Assembly (NCBI GenBank): GCA_940671915.1
Contig: CALNVZ010003433.1
Span: forward strand, 29,225,840-29,289,839
Reading direction: 5' to 3'
DNA: 64,000 bases
Source: Paracentrotus lividus
Taxonomy: Eukaryota > Echinodermata > Echinoidea > Camarodonta > Echinidae
Both the position numbers and the translations under genes were made by a program. Every line of letters starts with the position of its first letter. Position 1 is the first letter of the stretch. Of the stretch, positions 49,469 to 61,470 are shown piece by piece. The notes under the pieces were generated by a model that saw only the letters and a list, made by a program, of their open reading frames with translations, was not told where the DNA came from and did no database searches.

Positions 49469-52400
49469 CTGTAGAGAAGAAAAATGGAAAAAAGGAATTC
49501 ATGAATATCTTGATGCATGCCATATTGTCATGTACGATTCTAGAGTAAATCATATGAAAACGGGTTGTACTCGATTGGATTGTAAATGTATACACATGTA
49601 CATGTTGTATGACATGATCAACATTAGGCCTGCATACATACATTGTGTACAATGTACATTATCATTTGTTATGAACTTGCTACACAAATAGGGTAGTGCT
49701 GAATATTACGCTTTTCAATTTAAAAATTTTGTTATAATGGTTCCAAATGATGAAATCTCATGTAATTTTGGTTTCTCTCAACTCAAGACTATGATCTACA
49801 ATAAATCAAGCTCTTATCTACATATATTTGTCTCTTTCTTTCCGCACCTTCTTTAATTATTGCACTTTTAAAAAAAAGACACACATTGTATCCAACGATT
49901 CATGTATGTACATTGTAGGCCTACAGTATTTTCATTTGAGAGGCAACCAGCCAATTTAAAAACAAAAACAGAAAACCAACAACACTAAAATAATGAAGAG
50001 AATACATTACATTGTAAACGTGAGGCCTAATTTTTTTAACAATATGTGGCAATGCATAACAAAAGGAAATCTTCAGGAATTCATATTATTGAGGCATACA
50101 TGTAATAACTTGTATCATCTGAATAGTCATTTGAATAAAAACGGGCACTATTGAATAAGAATTTAAATTTAAATTTAATTAAAGTCATCAGTCTCAACTT
50201 CTTGTTCAAGCTCACACATTTACATGTATGTGAGTAGAATAACGTGTTCTGTCGCAGGTGCAAAGCGCATTATGTATTTTATGTGAGAACACACTGTGTA
50301 GACTTCGTATCTACATGTACCAGCTGTGACGAGGGCGAAAATATGGCGGCTAGTAGTGTAAGATCGAGTTTGTTTTATGTTAGTTGTTTACGTGTGTTCA
50401 AGATGTAACGACAAAGTGCGATGACGCGATTAAAATGTTGTTGTGTTTACCGTAAAGAGAATGTCTTCTCTTGAGATTTTGTTCAACTCAGAATCAAAGA
50501 AAATAACTAGGGACAAGAAGAAGCAAAGGACAGAAAAGCTCCATAACACAGCAAAAACATGATTGATGACAAAATCGAACAACATCAAAGGTGAGAAAGT
50601 TCTCTGATTACGATCTCATTCACTAGTAACGCAATGTATTTAAGTAATTGACCTCGTAGCCAAACTCCCAACGACATGTGCACATGTATGTGAGTAAATG
50701 TAAATTTTGTAACTTGGTCCACTTGTTTTTCTCCCACTTTTTATCTCCTTTCTGCATTACCCTTGAACTTTAAATTTCAGCCTTATTTCTATATTTACTG
50801 TGTTTCTCAGAAAATAGTTTTTGAATAAATTCTAGAAGGTACATGTAGGCTACAATGTATAGATCTAAATCAAATCATTTTCGATCTTCTTCTTCTCGAG
50901 TCCTTTCTCTCAATTTTTGTTTATTTGTGGATTAGAATTTGATTCAGACTCTGCCCATTAGATACTGAACGCAGGCGATCCCATTGGCGCGAAAGGGTAG
51001 TAAGATCAGCTGGGGAACAGGGGAAGGCAGGAGAGGGCTTTGTAGGAGGTGACCTCATGCATTTTCGATGGAAAGACCGTTAAGTCACGACAGGACACAC
51101 CTAGTCTACTTCCGCACACTTGACGATGATGATGATGAAAACAAAAGAGAAAGGAATATTAGTATAAAGCAGATTTAATAGTATAAAGGAAGTGCCTTAA
51201 AATGTTTATCTGTGCACCTTAAATTGACCTCAATATCAATACAAAATAAAAACCATTTTAAGATTCATTAATGATATTCCAGATAAATTTTCTGTAATTG
51301 GTTAGATCCAGATACTTTAATGATCAATTAAATAAATAAAAATCTAAAAAAATATTTTCAAGAAGAATGTATTTTATGATTAAAAAAACAAAATCATTGC
51401 TCATTAATTATTATCACAGGGTATCAAAATGGATTGTTGGGGTTATAAAGATTGGAAGTTGAATACTACACATGTAGTGGGACTTGTTAGTGAATAATGT
51501 TATTTCATTTTTAATAATGACAAAGTTTCTTTTTTAAATTCTGAACATGCAGTTCTCTCATTGAATCTATTCTTGCCAAATAAGGCTGGGTGGACTGTGG
51601 TCTCATTCTCTCACAGTATCAAAATTCACAAACACAACAACAACTAACACACAGTCCAATAAAGTCATTTCATGTCAGTAGATTTATCTAGACCTAAACA
51701 CAAATTTACTTTCTATTAAATAAAAGAGTCAAAAAATCACAAAAAGTTTCAATGCATCTTCTTTCTGACTTTCAGTTTCACTGAAAGGATTAATTTTTAC
51801 TTTCTATTAAATGAAAGAGTCAAAAAATCACAAAAGTTTCAATGCATCTTCTTTCTGACTTTCAGTTTCACTCTGACTTTGACTTGTTGAAATTCTTACA
51901 TGTATGGTAGGGGTCCTAAAGCTACGCACTGCAAAATACGCGCAAAGTGAATGGAGAAAAAATATGCACTCGCATAATAGGCCTAACGTTACAGGCGCCG
52001 TAAATAGCAAAATAGTGTTTCATTTCAAAGTTCAAAATTCCTCCTTTCACAGCTCAAATTAGAAGCGAGATCTATGCTAAAAGGTAAAAATTATTGAATT
52101 ATGATTTTAAACAATTTCTTAAATATAGCAAAAAATTTGGAAGAAAAAAAATAATAGTGTTTAAAATCAAACTTCAAAGTGAGTGCGTAGACTTAAGTCT
52201 AACACGGTTAGACCCATTCTGTTCTGACAGCAACGGAAGAGAGGGTCTCGATCTGGCGGTGATTTTCGTAATTGCTATTAGATCTAGACCTAGTTTAATT
52301 CCATGATTTTTTGCATTAAAATAATCCTCAGAAAATGTAGCAAAAGATGGTATAAAAATAGCAAATATGAAATATTGAATTAGGCTAGATTATATGACTT

Positions 52401-52640
52401 CTAACGTTAAATCGTCAAAAACTAACCGTTATTCGTTAACGTTAATTGCGTAGATCTAACGTTAGCTTTGTTTTGGTCCCCCCTTCATTCATACAAAAAT
52501 CAAAAGAAAAAAATGAAATAGATCTAGACCTATATCTATAAGGAAATTTCAATAAACATTCTCATCTCTCAAAAATATATAATTAAAATAAAGTAGATCT
52601 AGATAAATAAAAATAAGCCAAGGGGCCTAACGAGATCAAA
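49469..52640. other. Upstream region of LIX1, no coding gene recognised
   Basis: Probably contains the first LIX1 intron and perhaps its promoter. An ATGGCGGCTAGTAGT followed by gtaaga at 50,343-50,362 on the plus strand looks like a minimal first exon, but nothing downstream supports it. The tandem duplication at 51,705 is the only clear repeat. Confidence 0.4.
51705..51876. repeat. Tandem duplication, 91-bp unit
   Basis: TTTACTTTCTATTAAAT starts both copies (51705 and 51796), and both hold GAGTCAAAAAATCACAAAA and TTCTTTCTGACTTTCAGTTT. The copies are nearly identical, so the duplication is young. Confidence 0.85.
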
Positions 52641-52985
52641 CGTTGAGGCCGCGCTTGGACTCTCGCCTCGGGTGATGTGGCGGGCTAGCGATGCGGGTCA
52701 CTACCGTAGGAACCACCAGAGCCAGCTGAGCCCAGTGAGGCCACTTCTATTTTCGCCATCAATCACTGGATGCTACTCTGGACAAAATACATCCTCTTCT
52801 TCAAAATACAGGGGCATAATCGGATTGGAGGAACCAACCATTCACTTTGTACAGCAGCGCTTCATTCAGTCACACGCATTGGTTTCTCTTTCATCCATTC
52901 ACTTGTGTACAAGCATTTGAGTGTGGTTCGAGACGATAAGGCCAAATACAGGCCTATACACACTCCTCACGGTTCTAAAGAATAG
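52640..52985. other. GC-rich island with open frames on both strands
   Basis: This patch is richer in G and C than the DNA around it. Plus: an 82-codon frame from 52672 (MMWRASDAGHYRRNHQSQ...). Minus: a 24-codon frame MAKIEVASLGSAGSGGSYGS... Neither is recognised. It could be the promoter or first exon of LIX1 on the minus strand, or a first exon of a plus-strand gene. Confidence 0.3.
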
Positions 52986-53233
52986 TATTGTAACTTACGA
53001 CGTTTCAGTGTCTGAAATCTTGCAAAATGACGAATAATTTCCCAGCAGTCAGCACAACACGGCACAGGCTTAACTTTCGATCAATTCATTGTCAAAACGA
53101 TCACGATAGTCTTTTTTTTTTTATTTGGCGATCTATCGAAAAATTAGAAAATAAACGCCATCTACGAGAAAATGTAACTAGTATGATGAGTCGACATCTC
53201 AGTTAGATTCTGATTTTATTTTTTTTTTCTTGA

Positions 53234-53266
<33 letters not shown>

Positions 53267-53398
53267 GGGGAAGAAGAAGAAGAACAAAAATCAGGGTTTG
53301 AGTCCCCGACCAATATTACAAAAGAAATAGTAGCGTATCTAGAGGCATTGATCCAAATATACAAGCTTTTATATTTGAATAATACTGGGCCGATCTTA

Positions 53399-53594
53399 AT
53401 TCCAAAGATTGAAAACTCAATCTATAGATTGCAATGGGTGACCAATCCAAAATTAGATTGAGAATAAGATTGAGTTCTAAATCTATTAGAATCTAATAGA
53501 TTTAGAACTCAATCTTATTAGATTGACATATTCAATCTAATTTTTGATTGGTCACTCACGGCAATCTATAGATTGCGTTTTCAATCTTTGGAAT
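53399..53594. mobile_element. 196-bp near-perfect palindrome (MITE)
   Basis: ATTCCAAAGATTGAAAAC at the left meets its complement at the right. AATCTATAGATTGC and GATTGAGTTCTAAATCTATT occur in both arms, and there is almost no loop at the centre near 53,495. Confidence 0.8.
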
Positions 53595-53699
53595 ATGAGA
53601 GTATCATCTTCCTAGGGTCCTATAAAACATGCTTGTTCATGTAAAAGTATTTTGACAATCAGCGTGCCATGCACGGACACATTTTCGTGCAATTTTTCA

Positions 53700-54710
53700 T
53701 ATTATCTGTACAATATATTTATTTATTTTATTATTTATTCCTCTTTCAATTTTTTCGTATTTTAATAATGATATTGCAATTTACATATTTACATAATAAA
53801 TATTACAAAACTATAACAATGTGAAATTGAAAGAGAAGGAGACCGACTAATAAGCAGATCTTGTAGAGTGAAGGCCTCGTTAAAATTAACACAATATTTT
53901 TTTATGAATTATTAAAAATAAAACACAAACATTATTGATTGAGTAGGCATATTTACACAGATCAATCTTTAAAAAAAATGGTAAATATATACAGAGAAAA
54001 ATAATTATAAATATGTAACAAGCTATAGAAATACATGAAACTAATATGTATCTAAAAGAAAACTTTTAAACCTTCTTTTGAAAATTTGTATTGAATTACT
54101 ATAAATCTCATTTGAAAGAGAATTCCATAGCTTGGGACGCAGTATAAAAACAAATGTCTTTTGTGCAAACGATGTTCTATTCAAAGGTAAATGAAAGGAG
54201 CTCGCCTGTGAAATGGTTATGAATCGAATAATTTTTTACAAACATTTTAGTAAAAGACAATGGTAATTGTTTATGACAAACTTGTACATTAACTGTCCGA
54301 GCTGAAGGTATACAAATCCCTTAATTTTCACAACTTTATTTGTCAAAACAGGTTATTGTATGTGCCCGGAATTCTGCATTATTAATTATTATTAACACGA
54401 ATCGCTCTTATTTGTAATATAGATAGTTTATTAATGTGGGAAGTTGCTGCATTACCCATGCAAACAAGTCCATAATTCAAATAAGGAAGAATTAACGTGG
54501 AGTATAAGGATAACATAATGTGATTGGGTAGGAAGTGATTTAATTTTTGATAATTGTGATAATTTATTTTCCATTTAGTGCTGGCGGTTGGCCTACGTAC
54601 AGGCTTTGTAAAACAGTAATACTGCTTGTATTGTGTTTGTGAATTAATTTCCATTTGTCATTCACACCAATTAAGAATTTTTCACATTAAAGTAAAAGTG
54701 TTACGATTTT
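53700..54710 (-). mobile_element. CR1/L2-like LINE 3' fragment
   Basis: A 90-codon minus-strand frame (54382-54654) reads FLPNHIMLSLYSTLILPYLNYG, then NAATSHINKLSILQIRAIR, which is the region after the RT catalytic box in CR1/L2-type LINEs (LPYLNYG...W/MGN...LQ-RAIR). Downstream on the same strand is AT-rich 3' sequence similar in make-up to the element at 32.4 kb. The copy is 5' truncated. Confidence 0.7.
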
Positions 54711-55568
54711 AAAACGATCCATATACTTAGGCCCTTTGTGTTTGATTTTGAGTAAATTCATTCATTCATTCATTCATTCATGCATAATTATAGTCAACAA
54801 CTGAAAACACATCGCGTAAAGAATGATATTACAAAAGTTAAGAGCTAGGGCGCCGAAGGGGGGGGGGTGGATGGGACTCTCTATCCATCTCATTTAAATA
54901 GGCCATTATACATGCGTACATGTTTAATCTGCTGTGTGGCAAAGTCACAACAATCGAAATCCAAAATAATGATAATATTTTCTTTTATTTATTTTTTTTT
55001 TCCTGTCAGTGCATCAAGTTTTCTGCAATTAATGGTCGATTGCTTCATACAATATTTTATACACACTTTGTTTTAAATAATATAGGCCTAATAGGGTTAA
55101 ACAAATCTTTGCATAAACATGTGCATGTAGCTAACGGAGAGAAATAAAACATAACGTTTACATAAGGTAAAAATTCTAAACTAGCTTAGAAACTTTTTAC
55201 AAACAGACACAAACGTACACACACAAAACGCACACACACGCACAAACGCACATACGCACACAACACACATACATACACACTTCACATTGGTGAGTAGGTC
55301 TGTAACTTCAATGTAAGAAAGTTTTAGAATACAAATTGAAGGAAAATAATCATAACCTTTTTATAGTGCATTTGAATTAAGATAAACATTCTTAATTATA
55401 TTTTCACTTATTTGGAAGAGAAAATGTGCATTTTCAACTCCAAATTAACTAGAAATTCACTCATTCTGAAATTCAAGTGTGAAATCTCTTCCTCTTTCCG
55501 TTTCTCTTTCTTTCTCTATATTTTTATACAGGGCTATATTAATGTATTTTACTTCTTGCCCTCCATAA

Positions 55569-55603
<35 letters not shown>

Positions 55604-58600
55604 TTCTTTCTTTTGTCTCGTTCTGTCTCTCTTTATCATTCTGTATTCTGTTTACAATGTAACACCGCCATTATATTGTTACCAGGCGACCTAACGCTAT
55701 TATTTGTCCTTGCAGATTATCTCTTGCATGGTCCTATTTACTGTGTCTAGGCGGGCGTGAAGCGAGAACCTTTTCATTAATAAAATTATTCTGAGCTGCA
55801 GGTGTTTTTATTTTATTTTATTTTCTAATTCAATTCTTTGTCACACCTTATCATTAAATAAACACTGATATTTTTATATAAGCTATTATAAATAGGGGAC
55901 AAAATTGAAATAGATATTAAATTACTAATGTTGGCTATAATACCGGAACTACAAGGGCACATTGTTATTCAAAAAGTGTGAATTTAGACTAAGAGTTGTA
56001 TCCAAAGTCCCATTGTCACCCTAATTTAGATTGCGGGGAATATATGACATGCAAATGCGATAGTATATGCCCACTATGATGTGTATTATTATACTATAAT
56101 TGTTATGAATGTCAGATTACCATCTTCATTCTATGTTCAAGTTTTTACGCTATAGCTTGTGAGAATCAGTATGAATATCCAATTCGCAGAGGACAGATGA
56201 CACATCGCAAATATGGATTCCGCGTATAAAATTCTCTAGACGAGGTGGAAACGGTATGTATTGTTTTAAAAGTGATTATCGTTTCAACATATATATATTG
56301 CAAGAAAAAGATGCACTGTATATTACATTTTTTCTACGACCTTTTTTATTTTTATATTAACATGTATGTTAGTTTCTGATGCCCTCAGCTGATAGTGAAA
56401 AATATAGAAGATTCCGTAAGTTGTTGAAATATCTTCTTTTTTTCACAAGGAAAATTACATTGAGAGGACAATTTATGTAACAATGTTCTATTGTTGAGTA
56501 AATCTTAATATTGGTTAAAAGAAGGGTCATACAATATCTTATATTGCTGGTAAACCAATTTATTTCAGAATACACATATTTTCAGAATATGATATAAATA
56601 TTTTTCTACTATTATACACAAGTCATGTGGGCCAATTACGTATGTTTGTTTTTTTGTTTTTTTTTTTTTTAAAAAAAATAATGGATACTCTATATAAATA
56701 TTTGATAAACATACAGTCCAGTAATTATAGGCCTAGTGTATGAGGGAAAATTCACTGTTATTTTGTTGTTATACCCCTAGATCTCATCTGGGTTTATCTT
56801 TGCAACATTTTAGGTGCTACATAATTAATCAAGCTGTTATTATATATTGTTGTTGTGGGTATCTATAGTAATCATTAATATCTATTGAAATGTGCGCACC
56901 ATCTCTACTTTTATCATTGACACTGCGGTCGGTTACTTATTCACGATATCGACAAATAACCACGCCATGCAATTGGCAACCTAGATAGACAGGCATAAGG
57001 AGAAGAACATCATAGTGGGGGAGATTTGATTTCATAGGCTGAGATATGGCAAAAAGGGATGAGTAATATGCACAAAAATAAAGAGAAAGTTATTCTTGTA
57101 AAAGGAATAGTGTCCTACAACTCTGTACAAATACAGTCAGTAGCGGACGCAGACCGGAGTCACACAATGGAAGTACCGGGCTCATGCGTAAACATAATAG
57201 AGCCGCTTTTGTCCCCAGACAATATTGGGCCCCCGAAATGCATTCAATTCGATTTTCTTGGATCCGCGCCTGACATGGCGGATCGAGAATTTTAAAGTTG
57301 AGGTGCGCCAGCCCGATAAAGGGCCGGGATAATCAGCCAAAATTTCCAAATTTTAACATGTTATTGTCAATGAGTGATTTATACGGCGTGCCTTGTGGCG
57401 CCCATCATGGGTCTTCCAGTGCAAACTTAATTTATATATACATGTATATTAAGTGGTGTTCCCCGCCAAAAAAAATATTTGTAGGTCCAATAAATTGTAC
57501 ACTATTGAAGGTAGAACAACGTGATGCTGATCTTGCCAATCACAGCAAGAATATTTCATTACTCTATATAAGTATTCATTTTCATGTTGTTGTTATTTTA
57601 CAGAAAAAGTGACCTAAGCACAAAAGTCATGATGATTCTCGATGGTCTAACTCCAAACTATTTCGAGGAGTGATAATAGGATACTCATCCTCACCATGGA
57701 TGGAGGATCAAAAGAGCCACCACAGTGTCTGAAAAAACGTCAATTGTCAACGTTATAACGCCCTGACACGCAATCGACGCAATGACAATCATCATAGCGA
57801 GAGGTGCATCAAGAGGCGAAAAAGTTGGTGACCCTGTACAAAATGGCGGAATGATAAAGAAACGCAATTAAACACAAATGATGATAAAATTCTTGCCATA
57901 AATATATCATGCTGCAGTGAAAGAAGATACAGCGGGTAGAGATAAATAACTTTATCTCTTGCCAACCAATGAAGATGAAATAGACGGACGTAAAACCCAT
58001 TCCTCAGAAAAAACAAACTAAAGACGGTAACCACGAAAAGGGGACAATGCGACCAATTTGGACAGAGACCGATGTAAGTCCATCGAAAAGGTCCCAGTGA
58101 GGAGAAAACGTTCGTATCCACAAAAAACACAAACCTCCCTCTAAAAAAAGATGGCGCCCCATGGTTGCAAGGGAAGAAAAGAAAACTTCTCCTCTAAAGG
58201 AAGTTTAAACCATCGTCCAAAGATGATCATGACACCCCACACCTGAGAAATGTGAGAAAGGCTGATTCAAAATGTAACCAAAACAGCAAGTCAACGACGC
58301 TCACAAGATACACAATCGTGATTTAAAGACGCGAATCGCCTTTCGACCTTCGGTAAATGTCGAAAAGTACCGGAAAGGTCCGATACCCTACTTGTCCGAG
58401 ACGCGTTCCCACTGATGCAAGAAAAAACCCAGACTTGAAGATTGAAGACACATTTTGCCAGGAAAACGAGCTCTATACGCTGACTATCACAAAATGAAGA
58501 AACTCGACAAACACTGCAATAGAGTAGGTAATACAGTTTAATAGCGCATAGCTATACAAGGACATTAGGATTACATTCTCAAATTTCAATCCTAAAGATT

Positions 58601-61470
58601 CAAGTTCGGTATTTTTCGTACCTTAATAGAATTTCCGTAGCCTCAAATCAAATGACATTATAACATTTATTTGCCCTCAACTTTTGGTCAGTAATTGTTT
58701 TCCTCTGAGTCCAAAGGATGAAAATATATAGACAATTAGCTAGAAATCACAATTGTATCGATAGAGAGAATGTACGAGTGAGGGGGTGTGCGCAAAACAC
58801 TTGCTATTCTCACTATAGCGAGTCCGCGCACAACAGGAGCGACGAGCAAGCAGTTTTTTTCCATGACAAAAACACAGAAATTACATATCAGACTTAAGTT
58901 TTTTTATTGCATGATCAGCGGCTAGCCCTCCGCCCAACTTCCAAAATGCATCATCTTTACATTTTTGTTTTTTTCTATTTTTATGTTATTTTATGTGCCA
59001 GCAGGAGCCGATAGCTCGTGCGATAGGTTCATGGCAAATCGCATACCTTGTCCTGTCACCACACACATAACATTATTCTTAATCATTGAACTTCTTTTGC
59101 ACTTGATCTTTGTTTTTCTACTCAGTCATGTTCATCCGCCTGTCGTAAATCGGAGCCAGACTTTGGGATTTCTGACAGCAATGGTTTTCATGCGTTTTGA
59201 ACCAACGTACACGAATCAGACGCAGGAGTTTTGTTTTGTTTAATTGGTGACCTAGTTTGTTTTTACCTGCGTTTACTTCATTTTGTAGGAAGTATTGAAT
59301 AGAATCTTCAATAAGGCGCGCGGTGCCATGCTGGATTCGTCGCCCAGAGGGCACTTTTTAATATTGAATATTAAACGTGAAATATAAATTCCTAAATTCA
59401 TTTCTGACTTATTGCTTGTTAGACATCTCTCATGCTCGGGACATGGGCAAGCTGGTATCGCACATCTCCTACCAAAGTCGCAACTCGACCTGGAAAGCTA
59501 CCGGGTCTATGTTCCTGCTGGCTGGCACCGACCAAACATCGGTTACAACGTCCAGCTTCGAAGAACTGAAAACCGTCCGGCAACAACTCGGAACAGAGAG
59601 TGTCCTCAGACTGGAAAGGACAGTGTGTGAGCGGCTTAAACAGTAATCTATCTTATCAGCAATGTGCGCGTATAGTTACACAAACAGACTATAAGGATAT
59701 ATCAGAGCTCTGAAATAGGAGCCATACAGCGGCGTTATTGCATCTTATGATCTTGCCGTTGGCAAGGCCCTGTAAAGGGCCGCATATTACTGTACCAAGT
59801 CAATGGTAATAGCAGCCCTTATGGCTCCAAACGGAGAACATCACATTATACATAGATAGCGCGCCTTTGGGATGATTTCCGCGATGACCAGCAAAGGCCG
59901 ACGATATACACAGTACTGAACCATTTATGCAACAAATCAAAATCCTAGGCCTACTCATCAAATTACTACGACAATCATGGACGGTCCATCTAATGGATGA
60001 ATATCGACCCTTCGTCGATAATACCAACCCTTTACGTTGCGCTCATGAATGAGCAAAAACTGATCGAGTTCGCAAAGATGCCACCGACAGCTTAATAGAT
60101 CCTAAACACTTATGACGACGATATTCTCATATCTAAGCGAACCATCAGAGCTATCCTCGCCCTAATGCATAATACATTTGTAGATTTTATCGTTTTACCT
60201 GTGCAATTTTCTGATGCGGCGCTCTAATTTCACTATCATTTGTATCAGCCCTGCGCTCACCGAAGAAATTGCATACCCGAATATAACTTGCAAAGAAGTA
60301 ATACATGCAAGCAGAACTATTGACAAACTATATTAGTATAAAATCATTCCATTATTAACGCATGTTCTTTACACATTTTCAGATATGCTGTGTAGATGTG
60401 CAGAAGTGATCTGATCTACGCACCACAGGTATATGGATATTAGTAACCATGAAGACTAATCTGTCAGGAGCAGCAGACTAAGCTTGGAACAAGGTACTCT
60501 GGATGCGCAAAAAAATCTATTTTCTGCGACTTGTAACCTGGGCAGCCGCGCCCAGTGTTGGTATGCCTCCATTAGTGAGCTCTATGAGTCTCTAACCCAA
60601 GTCGGCTCTCTCATTCAGATATACTTGTTACAGGGCACCCCAAACCTTTTTCCGCCCTCTTGACTGCAACTCATGCATAATTATGTCTACATTGCGTCGA
60701 TGCGCTGTCGGCCGTGAACCGTCATGACATTCAGTGTGCAACTTCTTTGTTTATCAAACTTCACATGTAAGCTATCTAGTCCATCACATCAGAAAGTCGA
60801 CCTCAACATGAATAATCCACAATAAGCATGAGTTTGAGCAAGTCATCCTTATGCGATTTTACATGATCATTGTCCGAAAACCTCCATATATCCTACCGTG
60901 AATATATGATAGCTGTAGACATCTGAACGTACAGGCGAAAGCAGATAATCCAGGTAAGTCGACTGTGCTAGATGCACCTATTATCTGAAAATAACACACA
61001 ATGACTCTAAAACACCATATACTATTAAAAAAAAGTGCACTAAATGTGAGCATTTTGAGTCTCTTGCTCGCTGCAACTTGCAGCAGCCATCCACTCCAAC
61101 CTCCAAACGCTGCTACCTTCTATCCACTTCATAGTGAATTTATTGGCACCTCACAATTGGCGGGAACACCCTTAAAATACATGATAAGAAAGTGCCGCCA
61201 AGTATATATGTCATCAGTAATGATCTTCCGAGAAATTATAATAAAAAAAAAGCAGCAAGAAAACAACAAATAAAATCAGAACTCAAAGAAAATGAGTACA
61301 ATACATGTATAAATAAATTTCAACAAACAAAAATTGTCATGACGGACCCAAATAAAAGGACATACCTCGGCCCCCGATCTTGGAAGTAATTTGAATGGAG
61401 ACAAAAATGTTTGACGGCCGAATGGATATTTCATTTGACTAATATTTTCCTAATATTTGTTTTTATACAG
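54711..61470. other. No gene recognised; should contain upstream exons of the KY-like gene or a long intron
   Basis: No transglutaminase-like core was found on the plus strand. One 64-bp segment (56190-56253) has a good acceptor (attcgcag) and donor (gtatgt), one open frame and the right end phase to join the exon at 61471, but its residues (IWIPRIKFSRRGGN) match no family I know. The 57.6-60.6 kb part is richer in CpG and has no recognisable element. Confidence 0.4.
55195..55640. repeat. CA-rich then CT-rich low-complexity tracts
   Basis: ACACAC/ACGCAC repeats at 55,195-55,290 and TCTC/TTTC repeats at about 55,490-55,640. No gene. Confidence 0.85.

Noticed and set aside
59377..59646. 89- and 72-codon overlapping plus-strand frames in a CpG-richer stretch
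   Set aside because: Two frames are open at once, neither has a recognisable motif and no good splice sites frame them; no element could be named.
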